Assembly (NCBI RefSeq): GCF_000003815.2
Contig: NC_049997.1
Coordinates: forward strand, 10,471,860 to 10,535,859
DNA length: 64,000 nt
Direction: 5' to 3'
Origin: Branchiostoma floridae
Lineage: Eukaryota; Chordata; Leptocardii; Amphioxiformes; Branchiostomatidae
In this document: positions 14,743 through 25,495 of the stretch, one piece after another
Layout of the letters: each line of letters starts with the position of its first letter
How positions within the stretch are numbered: the stretch's first letter is position 1
Made by a program: the position numbers and the translations under genes
Notes under the pieces: generated by a model
What the model was told of the DNA's origin: nothing
Database searches by the model: none
Seen by the model: only the letters and a program-made list of their open reading frames with translations

Positions 14743-15042
14743 TCATCGGAAACTTTCTTTTTTGTAAAAAAGATATGATAGTAAAAGGAATACATCCAGC
14801 CTTACCTGGCCGAAGTACCAGTAACCCATCAGCTCATTGGCCAGTTTGAACGGCATCACCAAGGTTCCCACCGTGACGTCACTGCAAGCCAGGGACACCA
14901 GGAACAAGTTCTGGACACCCTTCATGGCCTGCGCATGCGTAAAGAAGGGGATAGTTGTAATGTCTAAAGCTATTTCTTTGTTGTCTTCTTCACTTGTGTG
15001 TTATTCTAGTCTAAACACACAGGCACACACACACACACACAT

Positions 15043-15117
<75 letters not shown>

Positions 15118-18100
15118 CACACACACACTCTCTCTCTCTCTCTCTTGATCCCTCTCTCACACACACACGCACAGAAACACACACCAAAATCAGTAAATAT
15201 TGAGTACCTAGACGGATGTATGAATTTCATGATAGCAGCATATGGAGAGTATTGATTTGTATGCGTTACATTCAGGGAGCGGTATTGATGCTTGTTTTCT
15301 TTACTGCAATTAGGGTAGGTACTATATATACATATTGAAATCCATTCACTGGCTGTGCGATGGACTGACAAGGTTTAGATTATCTTGCTGCCGCGTATCC
15401 CCTTCAACATGTGCACAACTCTTTATGTGTATAGCCGGTATAACCGCCGTTCGGCGTAACACGCAGCTTTGCAGGCACGTGGTGCGGCAGCAGCTGGTTA
15501 TATTACACTGAACGATCCGCCACACCTAACTTTTGCATCTATCTGCAAGAGTTCTTTAAAACTATCCAGAGAAGATACCTCTGCTGTGCTTGGTGATAAC
15601 GAATTCCACTCTACGATACTTCTGGGAAAATACAAATTTTTAAAATCATAAGTCTGTAGGCGTATTGATACATGTAACACCTTTGACGTGTTGATATGGT
15701 TTTGAAAACCTAATTCTAAAGCCAAATCTTTTCTTTCTTTCTGTCACGCTCTCATATCTGCTTTTTCCAAATTTAACCTTTTTATCTTTTGAGTAATTGT
15801 CAATCGTGTAGCAGAATCGAATTTCAGATGCATGTGCTGTCTAACAGTGCCCGACAAAAACATGTTACCCGACAAAAACATGTTACTCGACAAAAACATG
15901 TTACCCGACAAAAACATTTTACCCGACAAAAACATGTTACCCGACAAAAACATGTTACCCGACAAAAACATGTTACCCGACAAAAACATGTTACTCGACA
16001 AAAACATGTTACTCGACAAAAACATGTTACCCGACAAAAACATTTTACCCGACAAAAACATGTTACCCGACAAAAACATGTTACCCGACAAAAACATGTT
16101 ACCCGACAAAAACATGTTACCCGACAAATACATGTTACCCGACAAAAACATGTTACCCGACAAAAACATGTTACCCGACAAAGGCATGTTGTATAAAGGC
16201 TTGGTGGCGGACTTCTGATGGAAAACACGCCGATGCAATAATGGATATACACAAGTCTGCACTCGATTGATTTGACGATCTCTTTGAATTTTCCTTTCGT
16301 TTCTCCTGTGATGTAAAGACCGAAAACCGTTTATTGCGTTCGGCCTGGTGGCGCATGGAAGCAGATAGAGTTAAATGTTTACGGAGACCATGAAGTTAAA
16401 ACGTGGCTACGTGTTCTTTTGATACTAGAGTGGCTTTCCTCTGCATATGAAGCAGAATGTCGTAACATATCGTAATCTTGTGGTATGTCCATCTCCAAGC
16501 AGATGCTAGGATAGAGGCTTGTGATGATTTCTATTTTCTAGCTGTTCCGATTCTCCTAAGGCTTAAGATACTGTATGTTAACAGCCTACGACGGAGAATA
16601 TTTACTTAGTTGTAAGCATCCTTCCATCTTGACTTGATAGATGATGTATTGCTTCAAGGCAATTGGCAGCGTCTCAAGTGGCCGATCCTCACATGTTACT
16701 CAAAAAGGCGATTATACTGATTACATGTATATAGAATTTATACAGATGCAGAAGCCGGTGTGCTACTCCAAAGGGTGAAGATATAGATACAGATATATGG
16801 TGCGTTGCACAAAAAGGAGGTTATAACAGCTACATTGTATGTGGTACAGATACAAAGCGTCAGGCACTCAAACTATATGTTTCCATCACTGATTATTTCA
16901 AGTTTACAAATGTAGGGAACAGCTGTCCATGGTTTGATGTCAGAACTAATATAGACTTTTGCTGTGCATTATGGAAGATATCGTGTTAAGTCGTACTTTT
17001 CTTCTTAAAAAAATCCTGATACGCACACGCACATATCTGCTTTCCGTGCAATCGAGTCAGTGGCGCCTAATGAGAAAAAATATGAAGCAAATATTGAATT
17101 TCTCAGTTCTTTTCATAGGATTTGCATTGTTTACTGATGGTAATGTCTAGTTTCAATCACACATTATTGTGTTTCTCAACTAATTACCGGCGCAGCATGA
17201 TTTTATTACTTATTCTATAATGTAGTAAACCCGGCGGAATGATACGTGATGTGAATAGGTCACATGGCGGAGTGATGCGTGATGTGAATAAACTTCCATG
17301 TTTTTCTGGAAGAAAAAGAGACGTCAAGCAACGACCTTGGGACGTGACGTACCGTTATCCAGAATAATCTTATCAACATGATAACGAACTAGAATTGTTA
17401 TGCCACTCTGCCCCTCAAGACCAAGAGACTGGGAGTTTGAATTTCGGCTGTTGTCGCTCATCTCACATGCGTGCTACTGGAAAGGACCGCAGTATATTTT
17501 GTTGTTGCATCTGTCTGTTTGTGTGTCTGTCTTTCTCGATATTTTGGTACGTGTGGTCTTCAAGCAGCGATTAGGCCGAAGGAAAAAGTGTGCTCCCGGT
17601 ACGGCACATTTAGAAAGAGGGGCCCAGCCGGGTAACTTTTGGAAATAAAAAGTTTGATCACTTCGTCTGGAATCTAAAAAAATGGTAATAAAAAAAAAGG
17701 AATCCCTACCTACCGACCGATCCTATCTTTTGCAAGATCGTAAACCGTTTTCCCATAGGTCTTAGGCTCTGGCTTGTTTTGGGACGTCTTTCATGGGTTT
17801 TTGTCAGGCTTTCTATTTCATCGTTTTTTCTTTTTGTCCGCCGACCAAACTTCTGCCGGCAGACGCAAGATTACAAAACAAAAACCTGAAAATTAGAATC
17901 CCCGACAAAAACGCATAAAAAGACGTTCAGAATAAGCCAGAGCCTACCCTCAGCTTGGAGAGTATGTAGCTCTGCAGCTGAATGAACGAGTATGGACCCG
18001 TAAACATTGTACATGGCGCCCGTATCCTCTGTCAAGACCAGCTCTTCATGATCAGTGAGCTAAGCTGGAGCGATATCACTTTCTTCAGCTTCAGCTCTAC

Positions 18101-21100
18101 ATTCCGGCCTATCATTTGATCCAAACTACAAAGAAAGCAAACAAAATACAAAACGCTTTCACCAGTATTGCAGAAAATTATACCCATCAAATTATATCCC
18201 AACTTCACTCGTCTACAAGGAAGCGCTTCCGTCACATATGCAGCTAACTCATATCCGGCGCCTAAGTGTAGCCCAGAGCGGGACTTTCATGATTCTCCAA
18301 TATGGACCCAAATTACAGCTTATAAAACACCTCATTATTGAACACCACACTCCAGACCCTTCTTTTAGATCGAATTCAAATCGATGTCCTGAAAACCAAC
18401 CCTATACCAGGACTTCATGAACCTTATTTGGAGTTGGTGAGGTGTTGTTGTTTAAGGACCCTTCACACGAGAAGCGGAATCAGCCGAAATGCCGTCAGAA
18501 TGACTATTCTACTAATTTGTTGTACATTCTAGAAATTCTCACTGCGGTCCAGATGATTCTGCCCACTAAGGCCCCTTCACACGAGAGCAAGAATGAGCCG
18601 GAATGCCGTCAGAATGAAACTTCTTTTCTATTCCTGGGTATTCATTGTACATTCTAGAAATTCTCACCACAGTCCAGATATTTCTGCCCATTCTTGGGGC
18701 CGTTCCGAATGTGTTTATCATGCTCAAAACTTTCGAAGTGCATTTGAAGAAGAGAAATATCCAACGGCATTCAAAGTGTATGTATTTTAACTGCATTATG
18801 ACCGCATTCGACGGCATTCTAACATCATTCGAAACATTCTGATCTCATTCGATGGAGTCACGAAACGGCAAGCCACTTCAAATCCTACCAGAATGTGCCC
18901 AAACGAATATCTGGAATACAGTGGGAAAGTCGAGAATGCAGTACATATACCCAGGAATAGACAAAGAGTAGTTATTCTGACGGCATTTCGGCTCATTCCT
19001 TTTCGTGTGAAGGGGATATATAAAATCCATTTGAAATTCCCACTCGAAAGTGGCACGAATTTTGCAGATATTTCATTCCGGCTGGTTCCGTGAAGGCCCT
19101 ATGAGGGTTGTTGCTTCTAGGTTCAGATGCCTGGCAGTAGGGCTGGGTACCGGTACAGAAAATTCAGGTCCAGGTCCGGTTCAGGTCCAAAGGATTAGGT
19201 CCAGGTCCGGACCTGAACCTGATTCAGTATGACTCATACCAATGGCCCATTTCACTACAAAGAAATCTGTTTGGTGGAGTATTAGGCTTACACTTGCGTT
19301 TTAAAATCCTACAACGCTATTTGCACCTGTGCGATTGGTTGTAAAACTTGGTAGAAATTACTATAAACTCTGCTCTACTTCACTCTTGTTATTTTCTTCC
19401 ACCTGCAAGCGCCAAAACGTGTGAATGCCTGATAAAATAATCTCTTAATTTTCTAATCGGTCCAACATCTGGTCCACCTAATTTTTTCAGGTCCGGTTTT
19501 TCTGGACCGGTCCAATAAGAAAAAACGGTTTTGTACCGGTACATTAATGTACCGTACCCAGCCCTACCTGGCAGGCTCCAATATTATGCAGTTTGAAAGG
19601 CACTAAACACCTATTTCCTCACTCGCCTCAGTTGAAGTACTTATCTCCGGGTAGGATAGCCCTCTCAGATGGGACTTGAAGCCAAATTGCCGGCCGGAAC
19701 TCTCGTAACAAACAGAAACTGACTGCACCACTATGCCGTACCAATAGACACAGAAATTCTCCCCACTCATACCTTGTGAACCGTTGACGACTTCATTTGG
19801 ATCCACTTTTAGCGTAACAATGTTGCCAGCTATTGTCTCTGTGGTCCTCCACATGAAAATACATCAATACACACATAACGGACACATAAACTGTTGAACA
19901 AGTGACTGCTCTGGATATCTGAACACACGTAACCCCATTGAATTACTTTGTAACTTGTTATGTTTTTCATGCTGCTCTTCATGAGTCTTTTAGGCACATC
20001 TTATTCCTCTGTTAAAGATTGTGATGTAATGTATTGTAAACTGTAATATACCTGTAATGTATCACAAAATTCAACATATAGGCTGCGATGTCTTATAAAA
20101 GTAATCATTCTCATTCTCAAAGTTTTTTTTTGGGGGGGGGCGGGGCTCAAGAACCCCTCCATTGAGGAGAAGGCTGTTTTTTTTTCAGAGGCTCGTTCGG
20201 AGTGGTAAAAAATTTGCGTAAGACGGTCTAAAGAACCCAATCAAAAGAGTAGGGATCATTCCCTATGTGAATGGATCAAACCTTACAGTTCAGCTGTAAG
20301 CGGGTTTTCACTAGTGTACATATATATCATTTTTGTTATGAGTTCGGATCAAACAACATTATACAAACACATCTCAAGCTACTTTGTTAACATTACTAAG
20401 AAACGAGAAGAAGCCGAACAAATGTATTACAATAGTTTTAGAACCCCTGTTTTAGATGAGTCGTAGAAACCATGTTTACTGTATTACGACTTTTTGTATC
20501 TATACGCCTGTACTTAGCCCGATAAGGCATGAATGGACAATAAAGGCTATTTCAATTGATTAAACTGGTGCGTTACGCCTAAAGGTGTTTAGCGGTACAT
20601 TGTGAGGAACTAATGAGGAAATTAGGACAATTTCTTACCAAGTACCGGTTTTGTAATATAGCTTTCTGTAGCACACACGCACGGCCTCCTCGCCCGAGGT
20701 AAGGACGAAAAAAACGGAGGCTGAATTAAGCAGACTCGCGTGCAGGGACACACTTCATGTCTGCTTCCCTTTCGTGGGCAATATGATAAGCCGTACTTTT
20801 GTCAAAATTCTCATCGTCATTCTCAATCTCTCTTAGATAAACACTGAGGAAAATCTCCTATTTTCTCCAGTGTTTCCCTTGCGACACAATCTTATGAGGT
20901 TCTGACAATGCCTGTCTCAATTCCGCATGAGTTCCGTATCGACCTTTTTGTTTTACTTTAAGTTAAGCTGGAGGCCGAATAAGGGTCAAAATCAAAGTGA
21001 AGGAAAACCTAATCGAAAACGGCCTTGATATACGCAACGAGAGAGACAGACAGAAAATTCACAGAGAGAGCAGTCCACCACCATTTCCAACGCTCTTGAT

Positions 21101-24011
21101 ATGCGACACCTTTTGGAAAGATTTTGTGCACAAAACCTATATATTGAGCCGCGTAGGTCGTCGTACGATTTTGCTGTCGCAGAATTTTCAAGCAGGCTGT
21201 GACAGAACAAACCAACCTCCACGGATCTAAGGTTGACTTTTCCGCAACAAGACAGCCGAATTATATGCACGAATATCCCAAGAAAGTAGTCCGTTTGTGA
21301 TCTTCAGGTGCGTATATATTCCGTATGAGGTCCGTATGGAAGTCTTAGCCTCTACCGGGTTCCGCAAGTCGTCGGAAAAATAGTAGAAAATGGACAAATA
21401 TAGACGCATAACATGCCAGAGGAGTTAGCTGTCCGATGAGTATGGTTTGCGACCCATCTAACTCGCTAGACATGTACATGTACTCTATCGATATTTGTCC
21501 AAGTTCTATTTTTCCAAACACCTGTGGAGCCTGAAAGAGGCTAAGACTTCCGTACGGACCTCATAAGGACTTGAATATAAGAAGGGCTAAAGGTGGGTTT
21601 ACACCTGCGTATATTTTCTAGCCGCATGAGTTCCGTTTTGACATTTTCCGACATTTTGACTAATTTCTTCAATACGCGGCCGCACGCACAAGTCGCACCT
21701 CAAACGCATCTGAATCGTTTTTAGAAAGTTTCACGAACGCAGGCAAACGAAAATATACGCCCAGTTCGCCTGATAGTTTTGGACATGCACAAAACTATCC
21801 TTCGTACGCAGTTTGTTGGCCAAAACGTTATGGATGCGCAATACAGTGGTCCCACGTCGGTCGATTGCGCTATGAAGACGCTACATGTTTGCGCTTTATA
21901 CGCAGTAATACGCGGAAATCGCGGTATTGCGAGTACACAGCGTTCTTACAGCGCAGACACAACGCACCATGAGCGACCGTATAACGAATGCACACATAGA
22001 TCACGATTTAGTACCGTGCGTTCTGCGATCGCTTTGCGCATACTACGCGTACTGATAGCGTGATCGACGCACACTCCAGATTTGGAATAAATACGAAGGT
22101 GCATCTGACTCCAGACAAAAAAAATCATCTCAAGATGTATATAACTTTATTGCACAACAATTGTACGAGGTACAAAGTATGGCATCTACATAACTACAGT
22201 GCTATAACTTAACTTAAGGCTTATCTAACTAATACAGGAGTTGTAGTATGGGATAAGTTTCTTACAATCATTGGAGGCTTTTACAATCATTTGGGGAATT
22301 TCTAATGTCTAAACCTTCTTTGATATATTTTCCTATATCTGCCATGCAGGGATTGTCACATGTCATTATGTATTTGAATTTGCACTTCAGGTCCATTTGG
22401 ATAAATCCTTGTGTACAAAATGACAGCCTTCTGTATAGAGAATTGCGTATATCGGGATATTTGGGACATACAACCATAAAGTGATATTCGTCTTCTATTA
22501 GCTCTGTACAGAATGGACAAATCCTCTGGTCGATAGGGATTTTTTTTTAATCTTCCGGTTTATGATGTCAGATCCAGGCCAGGACCGACGAATTTGTACC
22601 GGGGGCATGGATAGATGGTCACAACTTGCAGGACACCATGAATGCAGGACACTGGTCCCAACAGAGCCTCCAGGGACGGGAAGATGTAGAGGAACCTGCT
22701 CAAGCACTGGGTCAATTTGTGTGACACACGTGCCATTTTGTGTAACAGATATTTGACGTAATTTGCTGATAATGGCACTTTTTTGTGTGTAGAACCACAT
22801 GATATAAAGGTGCAATATAGAGCCATATTACAACTTTGAAAGAGGGCGTAAGGTTTCATAATTGTTTAATTTACGTGTTTGATAAAGATCTTGAATACGT
22901 TTTGTGGTGTGTATGGGTGTGATTTTTATAGTAGTTGAAATACTAAGATGATAGGGGAAATCATTAAGGACAAAGAGAAAATAAACACAATCTTAACAGT
23001 GCACATAACTTCTTAAGGTAAATGATGGCCCACATTACTGTAAAATCACAGTGTCACTGCTTCACTGCTTCGCAAATGAATAAAAAAACCTCTTCACTGT
23101 TTACTTGTCAATGTTCTACTTGCACTGCCTTTAAACAAAAGCATACGTATACGTAGTACAAAGGGTTCCTCTAACAAAAATACTCTATTGGCAATGCTCG
23201 CAAACAAAAGTATATGTAACAGAAACTGTTCCTCTGACACACCTGAAATGCGTTTGGAATGCAGTTAGCACCAGGTGCGTCAGGCATGCGGTCGGTAGAC
23301 GTTGTGTGCGTCCGGAAAACGCCCAACATACGTACCCCATACGAATCTATTCGCAGTACGGAAAATTTTGTTGCGCATTTCAGTTGCAATCATACGCATC
23401 TCATGCGAAATGAAAACGCTGAAGTCGTAATTCAAACGCCAGATGGGCTCGACGTACAAGTTAATTTATTCCAAAAAAAAATCCAAATGTTGGGCGTTCG
23501 GCCGCGTATTGACAAAATTTCATGCGGAAATCATGCGCACTTGAAAATATACGCAGGTGTAAACCCACCTTAACACAAATGTTACGATCGAGTTGGGCTA
23601 ATCATGAGTTTCAGTACACTTTCTAATAGTAAAGCAGTCTTTGATATATTTTCCTATCTTTGCAATTCTTGAAATCTGCTGTACTGGATTCGAGAAATAT
23701 GAAAATCTCATTACGTATCTAGAACATTCCATTAAAAAGTGAAATTCATCTTCAATATTCTTTGATTATACGCAGGTGTGAACCCATCCTTACAGCGAAT
23801 GTGATGAAGCCCTTACCTTTGTCCCGATGATGACCACGCACACCAGCGCGTTCCCGAGCACGATGAAGAGGGTCACGGCTCCGCCACACACGGCGATCGC
23901 GGCGGCCGCTGCCGCGGTATAGGGCGGTGGGATCCCGCCAGTTTCGTTAGCGACGGTCCCGTTCACGATATCCGACTCCGTAAGATTCTCCACCTCGAAG
24001 TCAGCTTCCAT
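3214..24011 (-). CDS. Aminergic class A GPCR, alpha-adrenergic/octopamine-like, 8 coding exons
   Basis: Plasma-membrane receptor for a biogenic amine, by family. Exons in transcript order: 24011-23817, 14928-14806, 13013-12777, 7535-7376, 6881-6751, 5610-5437, 4827-4456, 3393-3214. All introns are GT-AG; phases are 0,0,0,1,0,0,0. The join is 523 codons plus stop. Visible marks: N-terminal NxT/S sites, TM1 GN, TM2 LACSD, ECL1 [10 protein letters not shown]3 [10 protein letters not shown] with Asp3.32, DRYW, TM4 IVW, ECL2 Cys, TM5 [10 protein letters not shown] with Ser at 5.42, 5.43 and 5.46 (catechol-type contacts), about 200-residue ICL3, TM6 [11 protein letters not shown]7 NPVIY and a short tail without a palmitoylation Cys. 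TM2-TM3 most resembles alpha-2 adrenergic receptors, TM5 alpha-1/octopamine receptors. The start is the only Met before TM1 with a suitable N-terminus; a non-coding 5' exon may exist. Subtype and ligand cannot be settled by eye. Confidence 0.9.
3444..3608. mobile_element. Palindromic MITE, family A (forward copy)
   Basis: Ends are inverted: TGGACC(GATCC) at the left and GGTCCA at the right. The centre has a near-perfect inverted repeat built on TTCGAACACCTCCGTCAAAA. It sits in the last intron of the receptor. The same element occurs at 4219-4381 in opposite orientation and at 45563-45733. Confidence 0.8.
4219..4381. mobile_element. Palindromic MITE, family A (reverse copy)
   Basis: Same family as 3444-3608 but inverted, in the same receptor intron. 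The outer TIR TGGACCGATCC and the inner TTCGAACACCTC arms are both visible. Confidence 0.8.
5717..6322. mobile_element. hAT-type MITE, family B, with duplicated 5' end
   Basis: The complete copy spans 5846-6322: left end TAAGGGTGGGTACC, right end GGTACCCACCCCTA. The flanking octamers CTCTCCAC and CTATCCAT differ at two bases, consistent with a decayed 8-bp target duplication. A second copy of the left end (TAAGGGTGGATACCGG) starts near 5720, with CT-rich microsatellite between. Interior is the GTCCAGGTCC-rich sequence shared by the other family B copies. Confidence 0.7.
6323..6750. other. Receptor intron 5 remainder
   Basis: Contains degenerate repeats of ACGTTACTTACGTTATTATGAACGTTAT (about 6583-6760, units of about 28 bp) that run right up to the receptor exon donor at 6750. 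No gene seen. Confidence 0.5.
7536..8760. repeat. Repeat-derived intron sequence with partial direct duplications and SINE-like pieces
   Basis: A block with TTCCGATTGCTGAAAGACAA occurs near 7962 and 8504. Another with AGAGGGCTATGACCGCTGTA occurs near 8328 and 8682. The motif GGGAAAGGCACTGTACACGA (about 8200, and a decayed copy about 8583) matches the body of the SINE at 29571-30028. All lie in receptor intron 3; no host coding signal. Confidence 0.55.
9557..9730. mobile_element. MITE with TA target duplication (Tc1/mariner/pogo type)
   Basis: TIR CAGTAGAAGCC at the left and GGCTTCTACTG at the right, flanked by TA on both sides. 174 bp, non-coding, in receptor intron 3. Confidence 0.75.
11064..11774. 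repeat. Large tandem duplication, about 0.39 kb unit
   Basis: Unit 1 starts at TCCTAAGCAGACATAAATAA (11064) and unit 2 at the same motif (11458). They stay closely similar through GGATTTCTGATATTATTACA and end in the hairpin ACCTCCATGACATTTCATGG. Short frames in the two units are shadows of this duplication. Confidence 0.85.
11831..12295. mobile_element. hAT-type MITE, family B
   Basis: Left end TAGGGGGAGGTACCAGTAC, right end GTACTGGTCCCTACACCTA. Both flanks carry TGTTGGTA (11823-11830 and 12297-12304), an 8-9 bp target duplication. Interior GTCCGGACCTGAACCTGGAC is shared with 19138-19566. Confidence 0.75.
13085..13139 (-). pseudogene. Truncated duplicate of the receptor TM3 exon
   Basis: Directly upstream (in transcript order) of the true TM3 exon at 13013. 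It has its own acceptor (ATTCAG before 13139) and then encodes [17 protein letters not shown] before similarity stops and the frame runs into unrelated sequence. Asp3.32 is kept. There is no donor at the matching place and no DRY. The intronic tract before the acceptor (TTTCTTCTTTCATTCAG) is also copied. It looks like a partial tandem exon duplication. Confidence 0.75.
14256..14740. repeat. Compound microsatellite: (CAAA)n, (CAGA)n, (CA)n, (ACACAT)n, (GA)n
   Basis: About 480 bp of simple repeats in receptor intron 2, ending with a (GA)n run at about 14692-14740, some 65 bp from the TM2 exon end. All long frames here on either strand are low-complexity artefacts. Confidence 0.95.
15016..15180. 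repeat. (CA)n microsatellite with (CT)n interruption
   Basis: Dinucleotide repeat tract in receptor intron 1. It mirrors the tract at 14.3-14.7 kb across the TM2 exon. Confidence 0.95.
15425..15735 (-). mobile_element. CR1-like LINE 3' fragment
   Basis: Minus-strand reading encodes [20 protein letters not shown] and [10 protein letters not shown], the typical C-terminal end of a CR1/jockey-type reverse transcriptase polyprotein. Its 3'UTR (GCCGTATAACC-type sequence around GGCGGTTATACCGGCTAT, reverse) matches the 3' end of the copy at 36925-37570. 5'-truncated relic in receptor intron 1. Confidence 0.75.
15850..16190. repeat. 18-bp tandem satellite, about 19 units
   Basis: Unit CCCGACAAAAACATGTTA with few point changes (ACTCGAC, CATTTTA, AAATAC). 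Because 18 is a multiple of 3 and the unit has few stops, several frames stay open on both strands. This is a repeat, not a gene. Confidence 0.95.
17763..17946. mobile_element. MITE with TIR TAGGCTCTGGCTT
   Basis: Left end TAGGCTCTGGCTTGTTTTG, right end AAGCCAGAGCCTA. The arms extend inwards through GACGTCTTT and GTTTTTGTC. About 184 bp, in receptor intron 1. Confidence 0.7.
18455..19100. mobile_element. Nested inverted-repeat element(s) with TTCACACG ends
   Basis: CCTTCACACGAGA followed by GAATGAGCCGGAATGCCGTC occurs near 18465 and 18575 on the plus strand. It occurs inverted near 18970-19010 (GACGGCATTTCGGCTCATTC, CGTGTGAAGG) and, decayed, at 19075-19100. This suggests one palindromic element inserted into or duplicated within another. 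Confidence 0.55.
19138..19566. mobile_element. hAT-type MITE, family B, with intact 8-bp target duplication
   Basis: Left end TAGGGCTGGGTACCGGTAC, right end GTACCCAGCCCTA. CCTGGCAG flanks it on both sides (19130-19137 and 19567-19574). 429 bp, non-coding, in receptor intron 1. The perfect TSD makes this the best preserved of the four family B copies. Confidence 0.85.
19575..21587. other. Receptor intron 1, no gene recognised
   Basis: A decayed SINE body (GAAAGGCACTAAACACCTAT near 19598) and inverted GTCCGTATGGAAGTCTTAGC / GACTTCCGTACGGACCTCAT arms (about 21330-21580) are visible. A G-run lies at 20132-20140. No conserved coding segment seen. Confidence 0.5.
21591..23570. mobile_element. TIR element with TAA target duplication (PIF/Harbinger-like size and TSD)
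   Basis: Left end AGGTGGGTTTACACCTGCGT, right end ACGCAGGTGTAAACCCACCT; the TIR runs about 29 bp with almost no mismatch. TAA flanks both sides (21588-21590, 23571-23573). About 1.98 kb. The interior contains a LINE relic on the minus strand and no transposase that I can recognise. An extra decayed end (CGCAGGTGTGAACCCATCCT) lies at about 23771-23790. Confidence 0.7.
22128..22545 (-). mobile_element. LINE 3' fragment (CCHC-type C-terminus)
   Basis: Minus-strand reading gives a Cys-rich knuckle ([21 protein letters not shown]) characteristic of the C-terminal region of jockey/CR1/RTE-type LINE proteins, then a stop near 22268 and a 3'UTR. It sits inside the TIR element 21591-23570. A related, further decayed piece ([14 protein letters not shown]) is at 23640-23765, minus strand. 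Confidence 0.7.
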
Positions 24012-24490
24012 CTCTGTCCTGCAAGACGTGTGATAGCTTTCTGAGGGAAACTTGGTATAGGAGCGAGATGCGTCTTTGAGTGACGAGCGCACTGCCGTTA
24101 AGACAAGAGAATAAGAGGACCTCGTATGGCGGTACTCAGAAACTCACGGTCCCGTTCATGATATCCGAGTCCGTAAGGATCTCTACCTCGATGTCAGCTT
24201 CCGATGATCTCTGTACTGCAAGACGTGTGATAGCTTTCTGAGGGAAACTTGGTAGGAGCGCGATGCGTCTTTGAGTGACGAGCGCACTGCCGTTTGGAGG
24301 ACCACGTATGGCGGCACTCAGCCAATCACGGTCCCGTTCACGATATCTGAGTCCGTAAGATTCTCTACCTCGATTTCAGCTTCCGATGATCTCTGTACTG
24401 CAAGACTCGCACTCGCTTTCTGAGGGAAACTTGGTGGTAGAAGCGCGAAGGGTTTTCCGAGGACTTGATCTGACGAGCGCGCTGTAGTTA
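23950..24490. repeat. Triplicated 5' coding/UTR region of the receptor
   Basis: Three copies of a 180-195 bp segment, marked by CGGTCCCGTTCA at about 23954, 24147 and 24329. Copy 1 is the real N-terminal coding region with the ATG at 24011. Copies 2 and 3, further upstream in the transcript, still read SEAD/SEAE-type protein sequence like the N-terminus but have CATCGG in place of the start ATG. Copy 2 ends at ACC followed by GTGAGT, a donor-like site. Confidence 0.85.
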
Positions 24491-24879
24491 CTGTGGGAGG
24501 ACGACGTACCGAGTCAGTCAGTAACTGACGCCTCCTCCGGGAGTAAGTCTCTCAAGAACCCTCATCAGCAGCTACACAAAGGTTGTAGATTGACAAGGGA
24601 CCCGGCAGAGGATCGCCAACCAATTAGCGAATCCGCAACATATGACGCGCCGCCTGGAACTAATACATGAGGGGTGCGGAAGAAGGGCGATGCGGGTTGT
24701 AGTGGGCGCGTGTATGACGGGATGAAGACGGTTTTTCTAAAGGCCGCTCTTCAAAGTGATGCTAACAAGAAGGAAACTTCAATGAATGACGCCGAGAGAA
24801 CATCGCGACATTCTTTTTATGCGCGGCCCATATGGGAAAACGCCTGTCCACAGCGCAATGTTACGACGCTTGTTGCGTA

Positions 24880-25495
24880 GGCCGGTTTGAATTCATTGCA
24901 TGGATGACATCCACTCGCACATAAATTTTCATCCGTTTCTAAAGAAAAGTATTCGCTGTAAATCGTGCAAAGTAGCTTTAAAATTAAAATATCCCTTAAA
25001 TGAAAAAAAGATATTATCCTTCGACAGAACTACAACTGCTATAGCTCAGCACTTACAGAACTCTCTCTCGCACACTGGCTCAGAGACGACATTATGTATG
25101 CAAATTTATGCAGATCTTACACCCTTTCCCTCTATCTACAGATCCCCAGTCTTCAGGGACTGGTTTCCTCTTTGCCGTGGGGCCATTTCTGGTCGTAAGA
25201 CTCGGTCAAGCAACAGACTGCAGACTCTCAGAGCTAACACCACTCGATTAACGAAAAGTCTGATCTACCACATGGTGCCCCTACTTAATGATGTCATTGT
25301 ATAGATAGATATTTTTAACTTGCGACATTGTGTAAATATTTTTACTTAATGATGACTTTGTGTAAATAGTTTTAACAGTTTTTAATCCCGCAATCGTAAA
25401 CTAGTCCGCCAATTTAGCCTTAGGGATGCATACAGAGGCTTGTACATTCAAGTTGTTTGATTGAATAAACCAGTCATCATCATCATCATCGATAT
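24880..25495 (+). mobile_element. Relic with TIR-family C end and a LINE-like 3' tail
   Basis: It begins with the family C terminus (CATGGATGACATCCACTCGC). A 134-codon frame at 24900-25304 ends in LIYHMVPLLNDVIV, reminiscent of LINE C-terminal sequence. The 3' end is GAATAAACC followed by (ATC)n at about 25468-25490, a LINE-type tail. Family not fixed. Confidence 0.5.

Noticed and set aside
14135-14849. Several frames of 100-176 codons on both strands
   Set aside because: They translate dinucleotide and tetranucleotide microsatellites (CVCVC, THTHT, RERER, SLSLS).
15850-16190. CRISPR-like array
   Set aside because: Units are directly adjacent with no spacers, and the genome is animal.
15744-16262. 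Overlapping frames of 128-172 codons on both strands
   Set aside because: Produced by the 18-bp satellite; no unique sequence with coding character.
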